This document shows, piece by piece, positions 1 through 6,744 of a DNA stretch of 8,701 bases. The notes beneath the pieces were generated by a model that was not told where the DNA came from, did no database searches, and saw nothing but the letters and a program-made list of their open reading frames with translations. The stretch covers positions 1 through 8,701 of the forward strand of contig JADGQU010000077.1 in the NCBI GenBank assembly GCA_017881545.1, in the 5' to 3' direction. The stretch comes from Gemmatimonadaceae bacterium (GTDB taxonomy: Bacteria > Gemmatimonadota > Gemmatimonadetes > Gemmatimonadales > Gemmatimonadaceae). Every line of letters starts with the position of its first letter. The stretch's first letter is position 1. Made by a program: the position numbers and the translations under genes.

Positions 1-126
1 GCGGTTTCAGTGGTGCGACGGCTGTTTGAGCATCATGCTTCGTGCCGGTGCGACTTTCAAGGACGGCGTCCGTTTTTGCGGCTCTGATGCGAGCCAACAA
101 AATCAGCGCCCCACGATCCCCGCAGC
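1..126. other. Left flank, no recognised gene
   Basis: I recognise no gene here. Three + strand readings enter from the left edge. One stops at 27-29 (TGA) after only eight residues, one stops at 85-87 (TGA), and one stays open to TAG 161-163. The last includes residues WCDGC and a later Cys but matches no family I know. Any of these could be the 3' end of an upstream gene, and the first would place a stop just before the small hairpin at 61-77. The minus strand offers only a very short ATG reading around 30-35 and no convincing divergent gene. Confidence 0.4.
61..77 (+). terminator. Weak candidate intrinsic terminator
   Basis: The sequence GGAC-GGC-GTCC can fold into a 4-bp stem with a 3-nt loop. 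One G and then five T residues (73-77) follow. The stem is very short for a Rho-independent terminator, so this is only a candidate. It would make sense if an upstream + strand gene ended at the TGA at 27-29. It could equally be chance. Confidence 0.18.
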
Positions 127-132
127 TATAAT
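127..132 (+). promoter_or_regulatory. Consensus -10 hexamer upstream of the metallopeptidase gene
   Basis: A perfect TATAAT lies at 127-132, which is unusual in this GC-rich context. A start of transcription about 7 bases further on would fall near 139-140, giving a roughly 25-nt leader to the ATG at 165. No good -35 element is present at 17 bases upstream (104-109 reads CAGCGC). The promoter may therefore depend on an activator or an alternative recognition element, or the hexamer may be chance. Confidence 0.4.
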
Positions 133-137
133 CGTGC

Positions 138-151
138 TCATGATCATGATC
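138..151. repeat. Overlapping palindromes just after the -10 hexamer
   Basis: TCATGATCATGA (138-149) is a perfect 12-bp palindrome. It overlaps a second perfect palindrome, GATCATGATC (142-151). The pair lies 5 bases after the TATAAT hexamer, where a repressor would block initiation, so it is a plausible operator. It also contains an ATG at 140 that opens a seven-codon reading ending at TAG 161-163, one base before the metallopeptidase ATG at 165. No RBS supports that mini-ORF. Confidence 0.35.
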
Positions 152-164
152 TCCATTGCCTAGG

Positions 165-1076
165 ATGAGGTCGCCCGGAAAGGGATTTGTTCGGGCAGGC
201 CCCATGCTGCTGGTCGCCTCGGCAGGCCTCAGCCTGGCGTGCGGAGGATCTGATCCGGTTGCCGGCCTGACCCTGGCGCCTCATACGTCGCAGATCGAAG
301 TGCGTTTCACATCCGCGCTTACGCCAGCTCAACAGAATCTTGTCGCCGTCGCTGTCGACAAGTGGAGCCGCGCCCTGTCAAAGGATCTCGGAGAGTTCAG
401 CCTCAGCACTCCCGCGAACCAATGCTTCACGGGTCAGCCGCGGCTCAACGAGACCCATCGAAATCTCCTGCTGTTCATCTCGGTCGCAGACATCGATGGG
501 CCAGCAGGAGCAGTAGCGTTCACTCAGGTTTGCAGCCTGAGCAATCGTGACACGTTGCCCATTGTGAGCCACATCCGGTTGGACCGTGCCGATCTGGACT
601 CGATGGAGGCGCGGGGAGTGTTGCAAGGCGTCATCACTCATGAGATGGCACACGCACTGGGATTCAACCCGCAGAGTTATGCGACGAAGGGGCTCGCAGG
701 TGGAACGAGCGACCCTTTCTTCGAGGGAGCGGCCGCGCGGGCCGAGTTTGCGAAGCACGGTGCTTGGTACACCGGGGTCACAGTTCCTCTGGAGAACCGC
801 TCCGGCCTCGGCCCGAACGATCCCCATTGGAGGCTCGTCGTGTTCGGCGACGAGCTCATGGTTTCCACAGTGAGCCGGGACTTTAAGTCGCCGCTGAGCA
901 CGATAACGCTGGGATTCTTCCAGGACATCGGCTACGACGTCGATTTTTCGGTCGCCGATCCTTACGAAGTCACACCTCTGTTCGGGGGCGACCGACGACT
1001 CCCAGAAGGAAGCCTCCGTAATGATTTTGTGATGCGGACTCCTCCAACGTTTGTGACCCCCCTGGTTGCGCGCTGA
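165..1076 (+). CDS. Exported leishmanolysin-like (M8-type) zinc metallopeptidase
   Basis: This is a 303-aa protein predicted to cut peptide bonds outside the cytoplasm. The N-terminus has a basic stretch (R2, K6, R10), a hydrophobic run (about 11-25), then Cys26-Gly-Gly. It looks like a lipoprotein signal, although the residues before Cys26 (Ser-Leu-Ala) do not fit the canonical lipobox. The zinc motif is H159-E160-x-x-H163-x-x-G166-F167. A second motif, H221-W222-R223 followed by FGDELM, supplies the third ligand and Met-turn M232. The 11-residue spacing from H221 to M232 equals that between His334 and Met345 of leishmanolysin. The upstream IDG segment and the downstream QDIGYDVDFSVADPY segment also fit bacterial M8-like proteins. 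ATG 165 is preferred over an in-frame TTG at 156 because it gives a compact signal peptide; ATG 204 would remove the basic region. No clear RBS precedes 165. Its link to the operon downstream is probably only positional. The family call is solid; the substrate is unknown. Confidence 0.88.
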   Translation: MRSPGKGFVRAGPMLLVASAGLSLACGGSDPVAGLTLAPHTSQIEVRFTSALTPAQQNLVAVAVDKWSRALSKDLGEFSLSTPANQCFTGQPRLNETHRNLLLFISVADIDGPAGAVAFTQVCSLSNRDTLPIVSHIRLDRADLDSMEARGVLQGVITHEMAHALGFNPQSYATKGLAGGTSDPFFEGAAARAEFAKHGAWYTGVTVPLENRSGLGPNDPHWRLVVFGDELMVSTVSRDFKSPLSTITLGFFQDIGYDVDFSVADPYEVTPLFGGDRRLPEGSLRNDFVMRTPPTFVTPLVAR

Positions 1077-1272
1077 AGGTTCAGGCGCTCGCCGCGGACG
1101 GCATTGCGGGCGCAGCGACGCCGTCTCGCAGACGTCCGAGGGGGCCAGGGAAGCGCAATTCCGCTTGCGACGTTTCAGCCCCAAAGGCATCTTGGCAGAG
1201 TGGGATAAGTGCCCTCCAATCCACGGGTTGGGGGTTCGCCAGGCAGCCGGGCGTCCGAGAGCAGGAGGGACG
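1077..1272 (+). promoter_or_regulatory. Intergenic region holding the presumed operon promoter
   Basis: This gap separates the peptidase from the pyrimidine operon, so the operon promoter should lie here. The best sigma70-like candidate is TTGGCA (1192-1197), a 17-bp spacer, then TCCAAT (1215-1220): five and four matches to consensus. An inverted repeat CGTCT-CGC-AGACG (1122-1134) lies upstream and could be a regulator site or chance. The octamer CGTCCGAG occurs at 1133-1140 and 1252-1259. I see no clear terminator after the peptidase gene, so read-through into the operon is possible. The reading in frame with mmsA is open from 1066, but its translation resembles no dehydrogenase N-terminus. 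Confidence 0.3.
1263..1268 (+). promoter_or_regulatory. Ribosome binding site fixing the GTG start of mmsA
   Basis: A perfect AGGAGG lies 4 bases before GTG 1273. It supports this GTG over the far upstream in-frame ATG at 1066, which would add 69 residues unlike any family member. Confidence 0.8.
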
Positions 1273-2727
1273 GTGAAGTACCCCGAAGTCCAGAATTACG
1301 TTGGCGGCTCATTCGTTGGCAGCGACCGCACGTTCCTCGAGGTGCACAACCCGAGCGATGGCAGCGTCATCTCACGCGTGCCGCTTTCCAGCCAGGACGA
1401 TGTGGACGCAGCTGTTGCCAGCGCTCATAAGGCGTTTCCGGCCTGGGCCGCGACTCCGATCAAGGAGCGCGTGCAGGTCTTCTATCGCTACAAGGCACTC
1501 CTCGAAAAAAACATCGACGAGCTCGCCGCACTCATAACGGAAGAGAACGGGAAGGTGACATCCGAGGCACGCGCGGAGGTCCTGAAGTCCGCGGAGCTGT
1601 GCGAGTTTGCGTGCTCGCTTCCGCAAATTGCGCCGGGCGAGGTCCTCGAGGTCAGTCGTGGTGTAGAATGCCGGGTCGAGCGGTATCCACTTGGCGTCGT
1701 CGCGGCGATCACGCCCTTCAACTTCCCCAACATGGTGCCGAACTGGTCGCTCCCCAACGCGATCGCACTCGGCAACTGCCTGATTCTCAAGCCGTCGGAG
1801 TTGGTGCCGCTCAGCGCTGGCAAGATCGCGGAGCTGCTCAAGGAAGCGGGACTGCCGGAGGGCGTGCTTCAGATCGTCAACGGGGGCAAGGAAGCGGTTG
1901 AAGCGATCTGCGACCACCCGGGAATCGCCGCAATCAGCTTCGTTGGATCGACGAAGATCGCGAAGGTCGTCTATCGCCGGTCCACGGCGACGCTGAAACG
2001 GTGTCTGGCGTTGGGCGGGGCTAAGAACCACCTGATCGTCATGCCCGACGCCGCGAAGGAGATGACGTCGAGCAACGTCGTGGCGTCGATGTCGGGCTGC
2101 GCCGGCCAGCGCTGCATGGCGGCGTCGGTGATGGTCGCGGTCTCGAAGACGGACGACATCATCGAGCGGATGGTCGAGCACGCGAAGAAAATCGTTCCAG
2201 GGAAGGACATCGGTCCGGTCATCTCGATCGCCGCAAAGGAGCGAATCGAGAAGTACATCGCCGAAGCGGAAGCGGCAGGCGCGAAGGTGCTTGTGGACGG
2301 GCGCCGCGCCGTGGTAAAGGGCAAGGAGAGCGGATACTTCATCGGGCCGACGATTATCGACCACGTCACTCCCGACATGCGAATTGCGCAGGACGAAGTC
2401 TTCGGCCCCGTGCTCGTGATCATCCGGGCAAAGGACATCGATGAGGCGCTGAGAATCGAGAACGCATCGCCGTACGGAAATGCGGCGTCGGTGTTCACGG
2501 AAAGCGGCGGCACAGCACGCTACGTGATGGAGCACGCGAGCGCCGGGATGGTGGGCGTCAACGTCGGAGTGCCGGTTCCACGCGAGCCGTTCTCGTTCGG
2601 TGGCTGGAACGATTCCAAGTTCGGCGTCGGTGACATTACGGGGCGCGGCTCGATCGAGTTCTGGTCGCAGGCGAAGAAGATGACCACGAAATGGAATAAA
2701 GAAGCCGGAACCAACTGGATGTCTTAG
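1273..2727 (+). CDS. mmsA: CoA-acylating methylmalonate/malonate-semialdehyde dehydrogenase
   Basis: This is a 484-aa aldehyde dehydrogenase, the usual length for MMSDH (IolA, ALDH6A1). It oxidises methylmalonate or malonate semialdehyde with NAD+ and CoA to propionyl-CoA or acetyl-CoA, releasing CO2. Visible motifs are TPFNFPNMVP with catalytic-site N150, the nucleotide-fold segment FVGST (223-227), LGGAKNH (247-253) and AGQRC with nucleophile C281, followed by EVFGP (375-379). LGGAKNH is a family signature: the general-base Glu of hydrolytic aldehyde dehydrogenases is absent, as expected for CoA acylation. R280 of GQRC is kept. The position of Arg107 of Bacillus subtilis IolA, implicated in substrate carboxylate binding, appears to be K105 here. 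As first gene of the operon it performs the last pathway step, acting on the product of the aminotransferase two genes downstream. GTG start with a strong RBS. Confidence 0.93.
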   Translation: MKYPEVQNYVGGSFVGSDRTFLEVHNPSDGSVISRVPLSSQDDVDAAVASAHKAFPAWAATPIKERVQVFYRYKALLEKNIDELAALITEENGKVTSEARAEVLKSAELCEFACSLPQIAPGEVLEVSRGVECRVERYPLGVVAAITPFNFPNMVPNWSLPNAIALGNCLILKPSELVPLSAGKIAELLKEAGLPEGVLQIVNGGKEAVEAICDHPGIAAISFVGSTKIAKVVYRRSTATLKRCLALGGAKNHLIVMPDAAKEMTSSNVVASMSGCAGQRCMAASVMVAVSKTDDIIERMVEHAKKIVPGKDIGPVISIAAKERIEKYIAEAEAAGAKVLVDGRRAVVKGKESGYFIGPTIIDHVTPDMRIAQDEVFGPVLVIIRAKDIDEALRIENASPYGNAASVFTESGGTARYVMEHASAGMVGVNVGVPVPREPFSFGGWNDSKFGVGDITGRGSIEFWSQAKKMTTKWNKEAGTNWMS

Positions 2728-2731
2728 GAGG
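2726..2731 (+). promoter_or_regulatory. Ribosome binding site of preA overlapping the mmsA stop
   Basis: AGGAGG shares its first two bases with the TAG stop of mmsA (2725-2727) and sits 4 bases before ATG 2736. This layout favours translational coupling of the two genes. Confidence 0.8.
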
Positions 2732-2735
2732 TCGT

Positions 2736-3875
2736 ATGAGCGTGGATAGATCCGTGACCTTCACGGGGATCAAGTTCGAGAATCCTTTCCTTCTCTCGTC
2801 GGCGCCGCCGACGGAGTCGGAATCGAACATCACGCGCGCGTTCGAGGCCGGGTGGGGCGGAGTGGTTACGAAGACGATCGGGCTCCATCCGGTCGTCAAC
2901 GTTTACGGCGCCAAGGCGAAGTTCATGCGCACGAGCCCCGAAGACTCCAACGTATCCATGAAAAAACGGGCTGGCGCAGCCTTGCACTCGTCGTGGAACT
3001 GGGAGCTCATCTCCGACAAGACGCTGGAGTGGTGGGCGCCGCGCATCCGTCGCATCAAGGAAGCGTTCCCGAACAAGGTGCTGATTGCGTCGATCATGGC
3101 GGGATCCGGCAACGACAAGGAGTTGAGGCATTGGCAGGAGCTGGCTGAAACGGCGCAGGGAGAAGGCGCCGATGGACTCGAGCTCAACTTCTCCTGTCCG
3201 CACATGGACCGACGCGACATGGGGTCCAACATCGGAAAGGATCAGGGCCTTTGCTCTGTCGTGACCGAAGCAGTGAAGGAAGTCGCGAAGGTCCCGGTGT
3301 GGTGCAAGCTCACTCCGGCGACGGCGGACATCGTGGTCGAAGCGGCGGCGTGCTTCCGCGGTGGAGCAGACGCGATCGTCTCGTCGAATACGTTTCCGTC
3401 GATACCGCTGATCGATCTCGAGACTCTGGAGTTCGAGATCAACGTCGACGGCTTTGTCTCGAGCGGGGGACTAGGCGGACCAGCGATCCTCCCGCTCGCG
3501 CTGGCGAAGATGGCACAACTTACTAAAGCTTTTCCAGATCGCAGTTTTTCAGGAATTGGCGGGGTGTCCGATTTCAATCAGGCCGCGTCCTACTTCCTGC
3601 TCGGATGCGGAACCGTTCAGGTGTGCACGGCCGCAATGCTCGACCAGGCAGTCGGTCCAAACGTCATCAAGCGCCTGCTCTCGGGGCTCGACAAGTTCAT
3701 CGAGGAACACGCGAAGGATGGGTGGAAGAGCGTCGAGGACTTTCGCGGGATTCGTCGCGACAGAATCGTGCTCCAGTCGGACATTCGACGTCCGGAGTCT
3801 GCCGACTATCACTCGGGGTACGAGAACGTCGAAGGGTATGCGGCGCCGCAGCCTGAGATCGCGGTGCAGGCCTAG
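2736..3875 (+). CDS. preA: Dihydropyrimidine dehydrogenase catalytic subunit (PreA-like), without ferredoxin domain
   Basis: This 379-aa FMN-binding barrel is expected to reduce uracil and thymine to the 5,6-dihydro compounds. FMN and pyrimidine sites are visible: K46 in TKTIG, N88 and E90 in NWELIS, N151, S153 and C154 in NFSCPH, LTP (192-194), N218-T219 and SGIGG (272-276). By alignment from memory these equal Asn609, Glu611, Asn668, Ser670, catalytic Cys671, Asn736 and Thr737 of mammalian DPD. The NWELIS region and the His after SCP resemble mammalian DPD more than class 1 dihydroorotate dehydrogenases, which have SCPN. E. coli PreA (about 411 aa) ends in a ferredoxin domain with two Cys-rich [4Fe-4S] motifs. 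Here the last 60 residues contain no Cys and match nothing I know. The next gene starts 3 bases after the stop, so no detached iron-sulfur domain follows. No PreT partner is in the window. Confidence 0.88.
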   Translation: MSVDRSVTFTGIKFENPFLLSSAPPTESESNITRAFEAGWGGVVTKTIGLHPVVNVYGAKAKFMRTSPEDSNVSMKKRAGAALHSSWNWELISDKTLEWWAPRIRRIKEAFPNKVLIASIMAGSGNDKELRHWQELAETAQGEGADGLELNFSCPHMDRRDMGSNIGKDQGLCSVVTEAVKEVAKVPVWCKLTPATADIVVEAAACFRGGADAIVSSNTFPSIPLIDLETLEFEINVDGFVSSGGLGGPAILPLALAKMAQLTKAFPDRSFSGIGGVSDFNQAASYFLLGCGTVQVCTAAMLDQAVGPNVIKRLLSGLDKFIEEHAKDGWKSVEDFRGIRRDRIVLQSDIRRPESADYHSGYENVEGYAAPQPEIAVQA

Positions 3876-3878
3876 CTC

Positions 3879-5291
3879 ATGACGATCGCGAACACTTCTC
3901 CGCCGCGCGCGGGAGCGACGACCAGCAAAGGAGCCTCGAGCACGCGCGCGCCGCTCCAGATGCCGCCGTCTGGCCACGTTCCCAAGCCGTACACTGGTCC
4001 ATCGCGGGCCGAGCTTCTCGCGATGCGGAAGAAGTACACGAATCCGGTAATTTTCACGCTCTATGGCGAGCCGTTGCTCCTCGTCGAAGGTCACATGCAG
4101 TGGCTATTCGACGAGACGGGCCGGCGCTACCTCGACATGTATGCGGGGATCGTCACGGTCTCGTGCGGACACTGCCATCCGAAGATCGTCGCCGCGATCG
4201 AGAAGCAGGTGGAGACGCTTCAGCACTCGACGACGATCTACCTGCATCCAAACTTTCCGCTCCTCGCGAAGAAGCTCGCTTCGAAGATGCCAAAGGGGCT
4301 CGACGTCAGCTACTTCGTGAACAGCGGCAGCGAAGCCAATGATCTCGCGGTCACTATGGCGCGCCTGTTCACCGGCAACACCGATGTCATCGCGGTCCGA
4401 AACGGGTATCACGGCGGATCGCCAAGCGCGATGGGACTGACGTCGCACAACACCTGGAAGTTTCCTGTCCCCGGCGCGCTCGGAATCCATCACGCCGTGT
4501 CGCCCGATCCGTATCGGAGCCAATTCTCCGGCACGCCCGAGGAGATCGCATCCAAGAGCGCGGAAGACATACGCGGAATCATTCGCTTCTCGACGCCGGG
4601 ACAGATCGCGGCATTCATCGCCGAGCCGATTCAAGGCGTTGGTGGCGCTACGTACGGAGCCAGGAACTACCTGAGCGAGGCGTACAAGATCACCCGCGAG
4701 TACGGTGGCCTCTGCATCGCTGACGAAGTTCAAACCGGCTTCGGACGCACCGGCGATCACTACTGGGGATTCGAGAACTTCGACGTCGTTCCAGACTTCG
4801 TCACGATGGCCAAGGGGATCGGCAACGGCGTCCCGCTTGGCGCCGTCACCACGCGCATGGAGATCGCCGAAGCGCTGACGCAGCGCATCCACTTCAACAC
4901 GTTCGGCGGAAACCCCGTTTGCATGGCGGCAGGCCTCGCCGTGATCGACGTCATCGACGAGGATGGACTTCAGGAAAACTCACGCGTGCTCGGCAAGAAA
5001 CTCAAAGACGGATTCAGGGAGCTGGCGAAGCAGCACCAGCTAATCGGCGATGTCCGCGGCATGGGACTCATGCTCGGGGTCGAGCTCGTTCGCGACAGGA
5101 AGACGAAGGAGCCGGCAAAGAAGGAGACCGCGGCGCTCCTCGAGGCAGCGCGCGAAATGGGCGTCCTTCTCGGAAAGGGCGGTCTCGACGGGAATGTGCT
5201 CCGCATCAAGCCGCCGATGTGCATCACGGCCGCGGATGCTGACTTCACACTGGACGTGCTCGATCGCGCGCTGACGGCCGTTGCCAAGTAA
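3879..5291 (+). CDS. AGXT2-like class III aminotransferase, probably beta-alanine/beta-aminoisobutyrate
   Basis: This is a 470-aa PLP enzyme of fold type I. Landmarks are VSCGHCHP near the N-terminus, NSGSEAN (148-154), the Y177-H178-G179 motif, ADEVQTGFGR with pyridine-nitrogen contact D282, TMAKGIGNG with the Schiff-base lysine K312, and FNTFGGNP with T341, the phosphate contact from the partner subunit. The whole run resembles mammalian AGXT2, which uses D-3-aminoisobutyrate and alanine as amino donors. In this operon the likely reaction is beta-alanine or beta-aminoisobutyrate plus pyruvate (or glyoxylate) to malonate or methylmalonate semialdehyde plus alanine (or glycine), feeding MmsA. 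The first 40 residues are a low-complexity Ser/Thr/Pro/Ala segment before the family fold. ATG 3879 lies 3 bases after the preA stop with only a weak GCAGG upstream, so coupling to preA is likely. ATG 3960 is possible but has no RBS. Alanine-glyoxylate activity is the main alternative. Confidence 0.9.
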   Translation: MTIANTSPPRAGATTSKGASSTRAPLQMPPSGHVPKPYTGPSRAELLAMRKKYTNPVIFTLYGEPLLLVEGHMQWLFDETGRRYLDMYAGIVTVSCGHCHPKIVAAIEKQVETLQHSTTIYLHPNFPLLAKKLASKMPKGLDVSYFVNSGSEANDLAVTMARLFTGNTDVIAVRNGYHGGSPSAMGLTSHNTWKFPVPGALGIHHAVSPDPYRSQFSGTPEEIASKSAEDIRGIIRFSTPGQIAAFIAEPIQGVGGATYGARNYLSEAYKITREYGGLCIADEVQTGFGRTGDHYWGFENFDVVPDFVTMAKGIGNGVPLGAVTTRMEIAEALTQRIHFNTFGGNPVCMAAGLAVIDVIDEDGLQENSRVLGKKLKDGFRELAKQHQLIGDVRGMGLMLGVELVRDRKTKEPAKKETAALLEAAREMGVLLGKGGLDGNVLRIKPPMCITAADADFTLDVLDRALTAVAK

Positions 5292-6744
5292 AAAACGCGC
5301 GGCAGCCAAGATGCCCTCAATGAAGAAAAAAGCCGCAGCGACCAAGAGAGTGGCATTCGACCGGATCATCAAAGGCGGCAACGTCGTCACACCGGCCGGT
5401 ACGTTCGTCGGCGACGTGGGAATCACGGGCGAGAAAATCACAGCACTCGGCGCGAATCTCGAGGGCGATAAATCAACGCAGGTGATCGACGCGAAGGGTC
5501 ATCACGTGATTCCGGGCGTGCTCGATGTCCACGTACATCTGGAGCTGCCTTTCATGGGAGCTGTCTCGGCTGATGATTACCGGTCGGGGACCAGAGCCGG
5601 CGCGCGCGGTGGCGTGACCACTGTGATCGACTTCGCCATTCCCTACGCCGGGGAGTCGCTCAGTCAGGCCGCTGACAACTGGATGAAAAAGGCCAAGGGG
5701 AAGGCGCTGATCGACTACACGTTCCATATCTGCATCACCCGCTGGAACGAGCACAAGGATCAGATCAAGGGAATGGTCGATCGTGGCTTTACCACGTTCA
5801 AGGAATTCATGATCTATGAATCCGAGGGCTGGCAGTCGGATGACCGGGCAATGTTCGGCACGCTCGAGAAGATGAAGGAATATGGGACCATGCTTCTCGT
5901 GCACGCGGAGTCCGCGCGTGTTCTCGACGAACTGATCGCGCGACATCACACGCCGGAGCTGATGGCGACGTACGGCGCGCGGCTGCACCCGATGACGCGT
6001 CCGAATTTCATCGAAGCCGAGGCGATCCAGCGCGCTGTGACGTGGAGCGAGGCGACGGGCGGGCAGCTGTACATCGTCCACATGTCGACGGGTGAAGGCG
6101 CTGACATCATTCGCGCCGCTCAGGCGCGTGGAGTTCCGGTGCTGGCGGAGACGTGCGTGCAGTATCTCGTTCTCGACGACTCGGTGTTCGAACGAGAGGA
6201 CGGGCATCTGTTCGCGTGTTGTCCGCAGCTCAAGAAGCCAAAGGACGTCCAGCGTCTCTGGCAGGGACTCAAGTCCGGTGAAGTCTCTGTGGTTTCAACG
6301 GACACATGCACTTTCGATCGTGAGCAGAAGGGGATGTGGAACGGCGACTGGACCAAGATCCCGATGGGGATGCCGGGTCTCGAGACCCTGCTGCCGCTCA
6401 CCTACACCCACGGTGTGCTCGGCGGGAAGATCACGCTCGAGGAGATGTGCACCAAGCTCTCGACGAATCCCGCGAAGATCATGGGACTCTACCCGCGCAA
6501 GGGCGCGATCCAGGTTGGCGCCGATGCGGACATAGCGATCATCCACCCGAAGAAAAAGCACAAGGTCGATCCCGAGTCGATGGAGACGAATGCCGACTGG
6601 TCGCCCTACGATGGATGGGACCTCGCCGGCTTCTCGCGCACGACTCTCTCGCGTGGCGACGTGATCGTTGACGATTACAAGGTTGTTGGCAAGGAGGGAC
6701 GCGGTAAGTGGCTCCCGCGTAAGACGGCGGGCCTCGCATCGTGA
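5281..6744 (+). CDS. hydA: Dihydropyrimidinase (cyclic amidohydrolase)
   Basis: This is a 487-aa enzyme of the amidohydrolase superfamily. It would open 5,6-dihydrouracil or dihydrothymine to N-carbamoyl-beta-alanine or N-carbamoyl-beta-aminoisobutyrate. The binuclear metal site is complete: H84-V-H86, the carboxylated lysine K174 (TFKEFM), H208, H267 and D341. Y179, five residues after the lysine, matches the stereo-gate Tyr of D-hydantoinases. TDTCTF and DWTKIP (356-361) resemble human dihydropyrimidinase. However, IPMGMPGLETLLPL replaces the usual IPNG...EDR segment and recalls dihydroorotase. TTG 5281 overlaps the aminotransferase stop by 11 bases; ATG 5311 would start 19 bases after it. 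I favour TTG because the N-terminus is then an imperfect duplicate, PSKKRAAAK / PSMKKKAAATK, which suggests that stretch is translated, but no strong RBS decides it. The fold begins near RVAFDRIIKGG. A hydantoinase or allantoinase-like specificity cannot be excluded. Confidence 0.88.
   Translation: MPSKKRAAAKMPSMKKKAAATKRVAFDRIIKGGNVVTPAGTFVGDVGITGEKITALGANLEGDKSTQVIDAKGHHVIPGVLDVHVHLELPFMGAVSADDYRSGTRAGARGGVTTVIDFAIPYAGESLSQAADNWMKKAKGKALIDYTFHICITRWNEHKDQIKGMVDRGFTTFKEFMIYESEGWQSDDRAMFGTLEKMKEYGTMLLVHAESARVLDELIARHHTPELMATYGARLHPMTRPNFIEAEAIQRAVTWSEATGGQLYIVHMSTGEGADIIRAAQARGVPVLAETCVQYLVLDDSVFEREDGHLFACCPQLKKPKDVQRLWQGLKSGEVSVVSTDTCTFDREQKGMWNGDWTKIPMGMPGLETLLPLTYTHGVLGGKITLEEMCTKLSTNPAKIMGLYPRKGAIQVGADADIAIIHPKKKHKVDPESMETNADWSPYDGWDLAGFSRTTLSRGDVIVDDYKVVGKEGRGKWLPRKTAGLAS

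Noticed and set aside
1074..1095. Hairpin around the peptidase stop codon as a terminator
   Set aside because: The GCGCTGAA/TTCAGGCGC pairing needs a bulge, leaves a 2-nt loop and has no T tract.
378..1190. Minus-strand open reading (270 codons) opposite the metallopeptidase
   Set aside because: It overlaps a + strand gene with an intact zinc site and exported N-terminus. Its own translation is Arg-rich shadow sequence with no domain.
1066..1272. N-terminal extension of mmsA from ATG 1066
   Set aside because: It overlaps the end of the peptidase gene, has no family resemblance, and a perfect AGGAGG stands before GTG 1273, where the family N-terminus begins.
1372..2535. Long minus-strand open reading (387 codons) opposite mmsA
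   Set aside because: It is the antisense shadow of a clearly recognisable dehydrogenase in GC-rich DNA. Its translation is Arg/His/Asp-rich and matches no family.
3081..3113. Apparent loss of a catalytic Cys in the IASIMAGSGN loop of PreA
   Set aside because: The mammalian DPD sequence does have a Cys in this loop, but the catalytic Cys671 belongs to the NLSCPH motif, which is kept here as C154.
2736..3875. Calling the PreA-like protein a dihydroorotate dehydrogenase
   Set aside because: The NWELIS segment, NFSCPH with His after SCP, and the N218-T219 pair follow dihydropyrimidine dehydrogenase, and the operon is pyrimidine catabolic, not biosynthetic.
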